Positions 54,171-64,000 of a stretch of DNA of 64,000 bases are shown here, in pieces. This stretch comes from Incurvaria masculella (taxonomy: Eukaryota > Arthropoda > Insecta > Lepidoptera > Incurvariidae). Each line of letters begins with the position of its first letter. Position 1 is the stretch's first letter. The position numbers and the translations under genes were made by a program. The stretch covers positions 7,571,501-7,635,500 of the forward strand of contig OX335659.1 of NCBI GenBank assembly GCA_946894095.1. The letters run 5' to 3'. Below the pieces are notes generated by a model. The model had not been told where the DNA came from, searched no databases, and saw nothing but the letters and a program-made list of their open reading frames with translations.

Positions 54171-54330
54171 AGCCTCGGTAGCTCAGTGTGCAACGAAGCC
54201 TTGCGAATCAATAAGCTGGGGAAGCACCTCTGAGCGCGCTTAGGTTCGGCATGGGTGACCATTTTCAACCGTTGAGTCTGGCCGTGGTTCGGATTCCACG
54301 TGAAACTGCAGGTCCCAACACAAGCCCTGA
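54171..54330 (+). mobile_element. tRNA-derived SINE, second type
   Basis: GCCTCGGTAGCTCAGTGTG fits an A box and GTGGTTCGGATTCCACG a B box; CAACCGTTGAGTCTGGCC lies between. The box spacing of about 115 bp excludes a working tRNA gene. The copy at 45549-45720 has the same parts. Confidence 0.6.
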
Positions 54331-54639
54331 TACAACTGCCAAAGCCGTCTTGCGGTTGAGGCCAAGAACCAGGCCTATAGACATTGGATGCAGGGTCGTA
54401 ACTTTGTGGCAAAGCGTGCCCTGCCCCAAATTCCTCCTACAAGTCATGCAAGCGAACGCTGATTATAGCCAAATTCAAGAACAATATAAAATATGCTAGA
54501 GGCTAGTACGCTGTCCGTCGAGCAGACGTGCATTCTGGTCTCTCGCCAATTTGATCCATCGTAACTTCTTTGTCGCTCTGCTACACTTCCCCTGGTACGG
54601 TCGCGTTGGATGACTAGGGTGAGCCCCTCCCTCGATATC

Positions 54640-55470
54640 ACACTATGGAATTTATATGAAAGAGCCGAGGATGCACCCTTGACAGGTATTCAAATGTTTG
54701 AGGAAGTTAGGCACTTCGAATAGTAGTGGTCCTGACGGAATTCCTGGTATTTTGCTCAAGATATGTGCCTCTGAATTAACAGCGATAATCACCTGTCTCC
54801 TCCGTCTTCATTTACTATTCCTAATCATGATTCACAGTTACGCTGAAGACAGCATGGAGCATGGGGGTTATGTCAGGGAATAGAAGAGCAGAGATGCATA
54901 GCCCAGCGAGACGCAACGTTCTGTGGTAAATAAGTATAAGTATAAATAAGAGAAAGTAGCCAACTGGCTGACCATGAGAACCTTGTCGCCTTCAACGTCC
55001 GCAAGACCCAAGGCAACGTCGTACCTGTCACGGAGCACCTGGACCTACTAGACAGCAACGTCTCCAAATACGTGGGTTTGCGACGTTTCATTGAACCCGA
55101 GGCCAAAATTTCATCGCAGAAACTGGGGATTGCAGAAGATTAGGCCGGTGATAGAATACTGTAGCCACATATGGAAAGGTAGTCTCCAGTATCTGTTGGC
55201 GTCCTTGGACTCAATTTAGCGCCAAGCGACCAGTCTTGTTGGGAACCCACCACTCACCGTTGGCTTGGAGTCCCTGAGCCACAGACGGTTTGTGGGGTCG
55301 CGTAGTCCGTTCGTGATCCTACCTATAACCGGAGAATCTGCCGCAGGGAAATGAGCACCCCATTGTGCTCCCCGAAACGTTTTTTAAACTCATTTATTTG
55401 TCTGCTGCACCGCCAGGGGGGGGGGTGCCTTTTCTCATACGTATAACCTAGAAGGGAGTCTTCAAGCGTC
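54640..55470 (+). pseudogene. Degenerate Jockey/CR1-group LINE ORF2
   Basis: KLGTSNSSGPDGIPGILLKI (near 54701) is the start of a reverse-transcriptase domain. After a large internal loss, further pieces include a VAFNVRKTQ-type line (near 54985), RPVIEYCSHIWKGS (near 55142), a LASLDSI-RQATSLVG line (near 55200) and a LTVGLESLSHRRF line (near 55257). The catalytic FADD box is gone. Frames change repeatedly. Confidence 0.7.
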
Positions 55471-55605
55471 ATTTGAACAAGCGATAATCAGAAAATCCGC
55501 TGGTATGGTGCCTCGATGAGCGTGGTTTCTAGAGTCGAGGTGTATTTGGATTTTCTGACCACCTTTGGTCATCATTGCAGCCACCCATACCGGTTTTTCA
55601 TAAAA

Positions 55606-55915
55606 TAAAACCGGCAAAGTGCGAGTCGGACTCGCACACGAAGGGTTCCGTACCATCGTACTAGATTTAACACAAAAAAAAAACTTTTTTTGTATGGAAC
55701 CCTCCTTTAATTTTTTTATTTTTTTTATTTTACCTATTTGTTGTTATAGCGGCAAAATAAAACACACTCTGTGAAAATTTCAGCTGTCTACCTATTACGG
55801 TTCAAGAGATACAGCCCTGTGACAGACGGACGGACGGACGGACGGACGGACGGACGGACAGCGGAGGCTTATTAATAGGGTTCCGTTTTCACCCTTTGGG
55901 TACGGAAACCTAAAA
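55606..55915 (-). repeat. GGGTTCCGT repeat copy 4, minus orientation
   Basis: It reads AACCGGCAAAGTGCGAGTCG ... CCTATTACGGTTCAAGAGAT, eight GACG-type units ((CCGT)n reversed, about 55824-55858) and CACCCTTTGGGTACGGAAAC. This is a near-full copy and good for defining both ends. Confidence 0.8.
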
Positions 55916-56609
55916 AATTTAATGTCTAATTTGAAAGGGGCGCGCTCAGATCGGTACTTGGGTGCACTATTACTTATTCTGTGTCTTGGGGAACCGGCGC
56001 CGCCGCGCCGCCGCGCCGGCCGGCTTCCCCGTCATCATACTCCAGCGGGTCACCAATTCGAAAAGCGGTTTTTGAAAGTAGAACACGGTCGTTACGTTCC
56101 GTCGATGTAACAACATTTTATTTCGGTGCCGATTAAAATACATATTTTTTTCCTTTCACACATCGAGCAAAACAATTGGCGAGTAATGTCACAGAAAATT
56201 GTGCAAGCTATGCGACCATACCCATACCCATACATAACTCTATTGTCGCCAGAAACTCCTGGCGATTAATAAATATTGAAAAAAAGTTCTTTTGCATATG
56301 TATATTAGTATTTTATGTCAAACTGATTTTGAGCTGTAACTCGCGGCGTGTTGAAAAAAGACACAGTTTTTTCTTTTCTCCAAGATATCATGTTTTTATT
56401 TTACTTACTCAATTGCTTATGTACTTATTAATAAAACTGGAGTCAACATACTCCTAGAGCTCCGCCTCCAAGTTCTAGTTTTCATTTGTCAATGATTATA
56501 TGCTATTTTAAAGATAAGTAGATGATTCTCTCAAGGCCACAGCATCTGACGAATGCTAGGGTCTTAGGGATCCTACCTAGCCCTTGCATACCAACGGAAA
56601 TTTCTTAAA
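55916..56609. other. No gene recognised
   Basis: Short frames only. A GC-rich patch (CGCCGCGCCGCCGCGCCGG near 55998) stands out against AT-rich surroundings. Confidence 0.45.
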
Positions 56610-56930
56610 CTATCTACATAAAAACCTAAGTTTTATCATTGAGCAGTAGACAGAGATTAGTATAAATAAATTCGGCACTAAATTATATATTTTGGTTTTA
56701 ATACATTGAATCAGGTGTGCATTATTACACAGGTATAAGGTATGAACCTCAGCAGGAAGTGTGTTCCACAATTTACCCACCCTGGTGGTCCCCTGCCTTC
56801 TGCGCGTTGAGTGATGGTGGAATTGTCCGCTATTCGATAACTCCACTTCTGAGCGACTCCACTAACGCTCGAAAGTGGAGTTTTCTGTTAGCGGACTTAG
56901 GCTTCTGGCTTTTATTTATTTATTTATAGA
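56610..56930 (-). pseudogene. LINE ORF2 C-terminal remnant
   Basis: A minus-strand frame has RVGKLWNTLPAEVHT and a following FK/IKTK-type line, which resembles the last 40 residues of many CR1/Jockey-group LINE proteins (RLWNSLPAEV). At 56839-56882 two opposed copies of AACTCCACTT/AAGTGGAGTT form a hairpin. No catalytic domain remains. Confidence 0.5.
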
Positions 56931-57026
56931 GAAAACACAGAAATAGGCCAATAAAGAAAATGTAACAATTATAACAATAGCCTATATCCTAAATATTTCT
57001 CACTAAAACACACGCAATAGATTATA

Positions 57027-57962
57027 ATAGGTCGGGGAAAAAGTCTTTTCGCATTATAGTATGTATGAACTTGTAATAAAATCTCTTTGGCTATACTATT
57101 TGTATCTGGCTGGTTTTGGTATCATTGAAAGTTTAAATTTTAAAGAACATAATTCCAAATTCAAATTAGGAAAATGTGTGATTCTCATTTGTTTTTCGTA
57201 CTGTCAAAATGAGTGAATCTAATGAAGAAATTCGATACATTTTAAAATTTTACTACAAAAAAGGTAAAAATGCAACGCAAGCCGCGAAAAAAATTTGCGA
57301 TGTTTATGGACCTAGTGCAGTGTCTGTGAGAGTAGCACAAATTTGGTTTAAGCGTTTTCAATCCGGAAATTTTGATGTCAAAGATGCACGTCGCTCTGGT
57401 CGCCCTATTACGGATAAAATGGATGCCATTTTTGAAAAAGTGGAGCAAGATCGGCATATCAGTAGTTACGACGTAGCTGAAGAACTAGGAATTGACCACA
57501 AAACAGTTTTGGCGCATTTGAAAAGAACTGGGTACACAAAAAAGCTCGATATTTGAGTACCTCACGAGCTCACTGAAAGAAACCTAATGAACCGGCTAGA
57601 CCTCACACATCTTTAGCCACTCAGCACTAAGCACTAAGAGAGTTTGGCTGGGAGGTGTTAATGCATCCGCCGTATAGTCCTGACCTTGCACCTTCAGATT
57701 TCCACCTGTTTAGGTCTCTTCAGAATTCTTTAGGCAGTGTCAGGTTAACATCACGAGAGGACTGCCAAAACCACTTGTCGCGGTATATTGATCAGAAGTC
57801 CCAATATTTCTATAGCAATGGGATCATGTCCCTACCTACAAGATGGCAAAAAGTTATCGAACAAAATGGTACCTACATACTTCAGTTAAATGTAAATAAA
57901 CCATATTAAAAAATGTTTTGAATTTTCTTAAAAAATGCGAAGAAACTTTTTCCCCAACCTAA
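57027..57962 (+). mobile_element. Mariner element with internal deletion, 936 bp
   Basis: The inverted ends are ATAGGTCGGGGAAAAAGTC (57027) and, reversed, TTAGGTTGGGGAAAAAGTT (57962), flanked by TA at 57025-57026 and 57963-57964. The transposase N-terminus is open for 115 codons from ATG 57209: helix-turn-helix region with YYKKGKNATQAAKKICDVYG and a second DNA-binding part. The 3' part restarts near 57655 with PPYSPDLAPSDFHLF, which holds the third Asp of a DD34D triad. The first two Asp residues were lost with the central part, near 57590-57640. It can be a substrate but not a source of transposase. Confidence 0.88.
57209..57909 (+). pseudogene. Mariner transposase pseudogene
   Basis: The first 115 codons (57209-57556) are intact up to a TGA at 57554-57556, where related elements usually have Trp (TGG). 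A separate frame at 57655-57909 supplies the C-terminal 84 residues. About 400 bp of the usual 1.0 kb coding region is absent between them. The family is widespread in moths (background knowledge). Confidence 0.85.
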
Positions 57963-58858
57963 TAGTTTAGATGACATTACTACATTTAGATGGCTTAGAT
58001 TAGATTGATGGCTTACATTAGATGGCTTAGATTTGTTTGTGTCAGACACACAGATATCCTTACGCGCTTGTTACTGTTATCGTCTACACCCCGACCTCGC
58101 ATTAGCCTTATTAATTTGCTTCGATTACAATTCATTTTCATACATTTCACAAGTCGACATTGAATTAGTCGGTTTCTCATTTTTTGCCTGCACTTCATCT
58201 GCAGCGGCGAGCGAAAGTATTACCGCGGTGTCCTACAAATCGGCATCTGTATCAAAGTGTATCGCGCCAGAGCAGCCGGTCGCTCAGTTATGCAACCCTA
58301 CCACCTCCGTCTGGCTTCAGGCTGCTTCGAGCGAGCGAACCTTCCTCTGCCTGCGCGCGAACCTATCTCTCGGCCAGTCCATCACCAAGAACGGCCACGC
58401 TCGCGCGCCTTCCACCGATCGATTTTGCACCAGTGCACTGACTGAATGTAGCGCCATTAGGGAGTCAAATAACTGTGCCATTTGGAGTAGAATGTATGCG
58501 TGTGCAACTATTATGTGAACGGCAATAAGTTGGATAACATCCATTCGAACCAGTTTTAGGATAATTCGATTGAAGTCAGTTGGAAATAATGTTGCTGAGG
58601 AATTTTTTCGGTGTCTGCCTCGGTGCTGTGCTGCTGTGTCACGGAGGTATGCTGCAAATCCTGAATGATGTGCAATCGTGTATTTTCGTGTACTTAGATC
58701 GGAAATAAAGATCTGAATCCCTTTCTGTCATGTTGACTTCGATTTAGGAGTGAAAGGGAATTCGAGTCTTTTTCCATTGTATTTTATTAGTGTATTTAAC
58801 ATTAATAACGGATCTACGGTAAATTCTCAGTAAAATTTATTTTGTACTAAACAGTGAT
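57963..58858. other. No convincing gene
   Basis: AGATGGCTTAGAT-type strings repeat at about 57985-58032. A 161-codon frame at 58033-58518 is Ser/Ala/Cys-rich with no recognisable domain and overlaps three other frames, so I leave it uncalled. Confidence 0.45.
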
Positions 58859-59335
58859 ATGCAAATACATATCAAATACGAATACAGATATGCAATGCCA
58901 TTTGATACAATCATTTCGCCTGTTGCGGTATTCCGATATTCCGTCTTTCTTTGCGTTTTTTATGTAACTCTTTCGGTTTTACCACACTATTGGGCATTTT
59001 GGGGCGAATTATTATCACAGGCGCATGACGACAGCGATCGGCTGTCTAACGACAAAGTGGTGTCCGCGCGACGCATAGAACACCACTTTTGCTGCTCCAT
59101 TTATGTTGTATGGAAGGGCCTGTCCTTTCGTAATAATATTTATGTCAATGGTGATAAACTCTACCCAACCCGGCATGGTTATAGATGGAACCAGCCGCGG
59201 TGTATTGACCACACTGGGCCAATTCCTGTTTCCCGCTGCGCAATTTCCGTAGTTTCCCTCGACACACCGCCCACATCTTGCATAACGTACAATGTCACAT
59301 TTTATCCACACGTAGTGATCGGGTATTCAAATTGA
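58859..59335 (+). other. Unrecognised 158-codon frame
   Basis: The frame has a hydrophobic segment at about residues 20-48 and a Cys-containing, Pro-rich end. I do not recognise a family. A 98-codon frame on the opposite strand (59311-59015) overlaps it and looks equally plausible. Either could be a remnant of an element or chance. Confidence 0.2.
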
Positions 59336-59974
59336 CAACTCTACGTTATATTTATCATATTTTCTCTACAGCATTTGCCACAATAGTATCTTTTAATCAG
59401 TTTAGTACAAGCATAGCTATTTTGGAACATCATTACGAATGAGGAATGACGTAACGACCATCTAGTTTATTGAAAAAAATATGTCTATCTTTTAGACTTC
59501 AAATTGGATTTTTCTCCGTGTTCATCTCTGCGCTACAAATGTGTACGGCGATATGTTTTTTTGGTCTTGGTTGTATGCAACACCAATTATCTGACATAAG
59601 ACATATTTTGTTTCTTCATCACTCTTTCGTGCCTGAGATGCTGTGCTGACCAATTCCATTCTGTGTTCACCACTTAGATACCGATGTACCTTCAACTTGG
59701 AGCGTTACCAAACCAGCATAGTTTTAAACTCTTCCAGTCGTGAACTTGGCAAAACTTAGTAGGGGATAAGCACCAGACTAACCATACAAAAACCGGTTTA
59801 GTCTGCGCATAGTCCGCGTTGTTAATCTTAAAAGTATTAGTTTACATATCACTTGCAGCCTTAATTAAATAAATATTATGTAAACCAATTTAAAACAATC
59901 CAACACATTTTTTTCCGACCTTAAACATTGCCTTTGAAAACTTTAATATAACTAGACTAGTGGCTTTACCACAT
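59336..59974. other. No gene; remnant of the 4273-4715 family
   Basis: Bases about 59750-59815 (GGCAAAACTTAGTAGGGGAT, AACCATACAAAAACCGG) match the interior of the element at 4273-4715. The rest is unrecognised AT-rich DNA. Confidence 0.45.
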
Positions 59975-60170
59975 TTATCTGTCATGATACTAGCCCAACC
60001 TCGTTTACATTTAACTGGATAGAAAACATGGACAATTTTCATGCCGCTTCGACCATCGTTCATTCATTGCTATGGTATATGGATGAATAGCCTACTTTGG
60101 CGGGATAAACCCTACCTATACACGTACCTGGGCTATATATATCAAGTGTTATGTGGGATTCGAACCACGA
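59975..60170 (-). mobile_element. SINE fragment, minus orientation
   Basis: CTGTCATGATACTAGCCCAA, GAAAACATGGACAATTTTC, CCGCTTCGACCATCGTTCAT and GGCGGGATAAACCCTACC are the reverse of the SINE body and tail. Confidence 0.6.
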
Positions 60171-60418
60171 ATGACGTAGGGAAAGAAATGCAGTGCAATT
60201 TTGGGTATTTTATCATCGAATACTTGTTTCAACACAAATATTTAAACCAAATCTAAAAGAATGGTTTTTTTCAAAAACATATCATAGCTTAGAGGATTTA
60301 CTCCATAGCCAGGAGGAAACTACAAAATATGTTACATAGGAGTTCATATTGTTACAGTTTCTTGAGGTTCAAGAGCACTAATAACTTTCCTTTTGAAATT
60401 TTGCACGTTATCATATAA

Positions 60419-61210
60419 CTAGCAGCCCGCCCCGGCTTTGCACGGGCATAATGTCATTTAAAAAAATATTATTTTGACACAATGATACACAAATAAACCA
60501 TTTTTACGTAGAGTTCCTACATTGAGATATTTGAAATAAAAAAAACTTAGATATTATTATTACATGATTATTAGATATTAGAGAAATAATAAATTCAAAG
60601 TGCTGTAGGGAGAACCGCGGCTTCCGAGGCACGCTCCCGCCGCCCCGGCCGGCCGGTACCGCCGCCGCAAACACTACATCCCGCAATTTTTAAATCTATA
60701 ATATCTTCGAAAATATTGATTTAAATCATATAATGTAAAGGGCCGTATAGATCTATATTAAATCAACAATGTATTTAAGGTATTTAATTGGATAAGGATT
60801 AATGCTGTATTGGTTAAAATCGCTTCGAAAATTAGCCATTATTTGTCGTAAAAAGTAAATGAGAAAAAAATGTTATTGTGGGATATCCATAAGAGATAGA
60901 TATATACCTTCGCGGAGTTTTCTGTAGACCTTTTCAATGTATACAATATTTAGTACATTATTTTGATAAATCTCGTAGGGTTCAGCCTGCGTTTGCAATG
61001 TAAGCGGAAAAAAATAATTTTTTTACGACATCACATTGGAAACCTCAAAAATAACAGTATTTCTCCAATATTTAATGGATGTTATACCTCTTGAATCACT
61101 CTATCTATTAAAAAAAACCGCATCAAAATCCGTTGCGTAGTTTTAAAGATTTAAGCGAACATGGGGATATAGGGACAGAGAAAGCGACTTTGTTTTATAC
61201 TATGTAGTGA
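60419..61210 (-). mobile_element. Non-autonomous Helitron, 792 bp, both ends present
   Basis: On the minus strand it starts TCACTACATAGTATAAAACA and ends with a GC hairpin (CCCGTGCAAAGCCGGGGCGG) followed by CTGCTAG. The flanking bases are A before TC and T after CTAG, the canonical Helitron insertion between A and T. No target duplication is expected or seen. A GC-rich block with CCGGCCGGCCGG lies at about 60600-60665. There is no Rep/helicase gene. Confidence 0.8.
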
Positions 61211-61827
61211 TATGTCTCAGTCAAATACAGATTCGTTGTATAATTCACACATACGACGGATAGGATCCCTGATTCCAGCTTTAGTTACTATTACTATGGT
61301 AGTATTTGTTTGTATATTTTTTTGTGTAAAAATAACCTTTTTCGTGTGTTTTGTTGTTGATAAGTGCTTCTTGCAAAAAATTGCATTTCAAACCTTTTAT
61401 ATATATTTTTTTTATAACGGTGTTCTTACTGTACTAATGAATAAAAAATGCCTTGCAATATTTTTTTTTATTTCAATTTGACGTAAGAATTTTCTATATT
61501 TTTATCATTCAAACATTTACGAGCTGCACCATAAAATTATCCTAAACGTTTCTACTAGGTATTAGTTGAAAAGTTCAGTGTGTCGGTCAATCTCCGAATA
61601 TATTATGCAGTGTATTTTAATGTGTGTTACCGGCACACGTTGCATAATCGGAGTTTTTATAAAGAACTGTTACTCAGTTGTTTGGTGCGCGGACTTTTCT
61701 GAATATTTTACAAGCGACGGCGAATTATGAAATATATTCTCGATACAAGTGCATGCGTGACGCACGGCGACGCAAGTGTCGTTTTCTCGTGCCGCACTTG
61801 GTTTATGCCCGCGGGTTATTTTTAACC
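61211..61827. other. No gene recognised
   Basis: Very AT-rich. An 89-codon Phe/Ile-rich frame at 61212-61481 is best explained by base composition. Confidence 0.45.
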
Positions 61828-62171
61828 GACTTCAAAAAAAGGAGGAGGTTCTCAATTCATCGGAATCTTTTTAGGGTTCCGTACCCATAGGGTGAAAACG
61901 GAACACTATTACTAAGCCTCCGCTATCCGTCCGTCCGTCCGTCCGTTCGTCACAGAGCTGTATCTCATCAACCGTAATAGGTAGGGAGCTGAAATTTTCA
62001 CATAGTGTTTATTTATTTTGCCGCTATAACAACTAATAAATAAAATAAAAAAATTAAAAAATTAAAGGGGGGGCCCATACAAAAAACCTTAGTTGTTTGT
62101 GTTAAATTTTGTACGATGGTACGGAACCCTTCGTGTGCGAGTCCGACTCGAACTTGGCCGGTTTTTTTTTA
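61828..62171 (+). repeat. AACCGACTTC repeat start joined to GGGTTCCGT repeat copy 5
   Basis: AACCGACTTCAAAAAAAGGA, the GAGGAGG run and ATCGGAATCTTTTT occupy 61828-61870. Copy 5 of GGGTTCCGT begins at 61873 and runs through (CCGT)n, CACAGAGCTGTATCTCATCA, CCGCTATAACAACT, and ends GAACTTGGCCGG at about 62162. Insertion of the second repeat into the first is the simplest reading. Confidence 0.8.
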
Positions 62172-62623
62172 TTGCTCCTTTTTGTCTATAGGTAGAAAAC
62201 ATACAGATGGATTACTAGATAATAAATATTTACTATGACTAACTAGCAACAACTAACTAACAACTAACAACCATTTAATAAAAGGCTACAAAGAAACTAC
62301 GGCTGATGTTTTTTTCCTCAAAATCTACCAGCCCTATTCAGAGTGGTCGGACTATAGTCCGCTGGACCAAACCGGCCTTCGTATGGTTAGTAGTTTTGAC
62401 AGGTGATCTCTGAATACGATTGTATGTAATTTTTTTAATTAATTCCGTTGGGAATTTAGACCTAACATTGAAAATGCTTCTTAGATTGCTTCACGAAAAA
62501 AAAAATCCCTTTCTTTGTATGGGGGCAAGTTTATTATTTTGTCATTTTATCTATAAAATATAAACTATATATTTATTACTACAGTTGTTAACTATAGTTT
62601 ATATATTTATTTATCTATAAAAA
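62172..62623. other. No gene; short repeat remnant
   Basis: Bases about 62335-62410 (TATTCAGAGTGGTCGGAC, CGGCCTTCGTATGGTTAG, GTTTTGACAGGTGATCTCTG) are a reversed part of the 4273-4715 family, and ATAGTTTATATATTTATT lines repeat near 62560-62610. Confidence 0.45.
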
Positions 62624-62777
62624 AGCGGCAAAATAAATACACACTCCGTGAAAATTTCAGCTGCCTACCTATTGAAGTTTAAGACACAGCCCTGTGACAG
62701 ACGGACGGAAGGACGGACGGACAGCGGAGTATTAGTAATAGGGTTCCGTTTTCACCCTTTGGGTACGGAACCCTAAA
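62624..62777 (-). repeat. GGGTTCCGT repeat copy 6, partial, minus orientation
   Basis: AAAGCGGCAAAATAAATACA, TTCAGCTGCCTACCTATT, reversed (CCGT)n and TTTGGGTACGGAACCCT are present; the GCACTTGGCC end is missing, so it is truncated. It faces copy 5 about 450 bp away. Confidence 0.75.
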
Positions 62778-62869
62778 AACGCTAAAGTATTACTGATTAA
62801 GGTTAAAAAAATACCAAAATTAAACTGAATCTATTTTAAATCAATTTATCTTGAGAAACTTTTATCGCT

Positions 62870-63133
62870 GGGCGGCTCCTAGCCTAGTGGCGCGAAGACT
62901 TGCCTAACATACCAGAGGCCTCGGTTCAAATCCTCGCCCTGTTCATGCACCAACGCAAAGATGCTCGAAATACAATGAAAAATTGTCCGTGTTTTCCATC
63001 CAGTTCAATGTAGCCGTGCTCATAAAGGGGAAGGTCCTGGCATGGCACCTAATTCCTTCGGAAATGTGGTGTATTGGGCTAATATTATAACGGTATAACG
63101 CGGTGGTTCCATGTTAAGTTGCATTCAAAAAAA
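62870..63133 (+). mobile_element. tRNA-derived SINE, internally shortened copy
   Basis: Head GGCGGCTCCTAGCCTAGTGG, B-box-like CGGTTCAAATCC near 62919, then TTTTCCATCCAGTTCAATGT, GGGGAAGGTCCTGGCATGGC and CTAATTCCTTCGG in order. The middle part of the body is missing compared with 9676-10075. Confidence 0.65.
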
Positions 63134-64000
63134 TTGTTTTCATATTATGAGTTATAATTTTTATCATTTATGATTTTTATGATATTTTATGAACGGTTTT
63201 GAAAGTTTTACAAACAATGTTTATAAATACGGCTTTAGTTCTAATGTAGATGGTCAGCGGTCAATGTATCCATTTCTGCTAAAACGCTGTTGTAACGAGG
63301 GCAGATTCGTTGTGCTACTCGCGTTTCCAAACGAGATTTTTCGGTGATTAAAGGCTTGTGTCGATTAGAGATGAGCCGAATCGAGTCGGGTCTCATCGCA
63401 GCAAAAGATCGCTTGATGATCGATGCAACGCCGATTTTATTCGACTCAGCTCTGGAGGCCAAGTCTTGCGGTAATACGTTTCAATACATACTCCAGAATC
63501 CGCACTGAATCAGTAAATTACTTCGACCTATTCTGTTGCATTTAATGGAAATTTATGTTTAATCATTCGTTAGCGCTGAATTTGGAAACACATGGAAATG
63601 TTAATTTCGTGCCACTCATTCCGTGTACCATCGATTACCAGAATACCAAAGTAATTATGTCAAATTGAATTCCTCTCTGCTGGGAACACTACCTACTATA
63701 CTATACTATACTACTACCGATTCATCAACTCCGAATTCCTAGAATTAGTCTCCAGCACGGGTCAATTCACGAAAATCGGACACAGGTTCATAGTTATAGA
63801 TTCGATTCGGCTGATTCTGCGCGCCTATTCGACGCCTGGCTTAACAAGACGGCGCCAATTAATTTAGGCAAGCACGGACGCATTGTGTGTGCGGCATTGC
63901 GGGAGATTGCATGAGAATCCACGCAGCATCCTATTGTCCCGGAGTCGAGGCTGTGTCGTCGGACGCCCATGGGCCTTACATGCACTCGGTGAATGTCTAA
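63134..64000. other. No gene recognised
   Basis: Frames of 63-73 codons at 63241-63462 and 63794-63985 (minus) have no recognised domain. CTATA units repeat at about 63690-63716. The window ends without a recognisable boundary. Confidence 0.45.

Noticed and set aside
58033..58518. 161-codon frame as a host exon.
   Set aside because: No domain, three overlapping frames on both strands in the same GC-rich patch, and no splice-site evidence.

Overview
This window reads as insect chromosomal DNA, most likely from a moth or butterfly (Lepidoptera). I found no intact host gene. That reading rests on the company of repeats rather than on any gene: GGGTTCCGT repeats with an internal (CCGT)n run, AACCGACTTC/GGAGGAGG repeats, TC...CTAG Helitrons with lepidopteran-style ends, tRNA-derived SINEs, and BEL/Pao, RTE, Penelope and mariner elements. 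There are no bacterial operons, ribosome-binding sites or CRISPR arrays.

Layout. Bases 1-15,233 are a patchwork of short interspersed repeats: palindromic elements, SINE copies, a dead Tc1/mariner-like element at 8185-9222, an 0.8 kb foldback at 10142-10960 and a three-unit tandem array at 12838-13285. Bases 15,246-35,123 are one non-LTR retrotransposon (I/Jockey group) bracketed by a 12-bp target-site duplication. It was later split by two insertions. The first is an 8.3 kb element (17963-26293) with about 583-bp terminal inverted repeats, three subterminal repeats of about 140 bp per arm and a 3-bp duplication. It shows no transposase and is packed with fragments of RTE, CR1-like, Penelope-like and other LINEs plus a foldback. 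The second is a BEL/Pao LTR retrotransposon (26581-32507) with identical 146-bp LTRs and a 5-bp duplication. Subtracting both leaves a LINE of about 5.6 kb whose ORF2 frame runs through all three exposed pieces without a stop; its ORF1 carries two frameshifts.

Just past the LINE, on the minus strand, is a second, unrelated BEL/Pao element (35192-41689). It has a single open 1769-codon gag-pol, an 18-nt primer-binding site matching a tRNA-Arg 3' end, and LTRs that differ only in GGC copy number (11 versus 14). It is the most intact gene in the window and looks very recent.

Bases 41,690-64,000 return to a repeat patchwork: two 559-bp copies of one inverted-repeat element in opposite orientation (one inside a GGGTTCCGT repeat), Helitron ends and a complete-looking 0.8 kb non-autonomous Helitron (60419-61210), degenerate LINE pieces, and an internally deleted mariner (57027-57962).

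How it works together: the coding sequences belong to mobile elements, not to a host pathway. The main value of the window is a readable order of insertions: LINE first, then the inverted-repeat element and BEL-1 into it, with BEL-2 beside it. I did not find a convincing new biological system. The best candidate for something undescribed is the 8.3 kb inverted-repeat element with its regularly spaced subterminal repeats.
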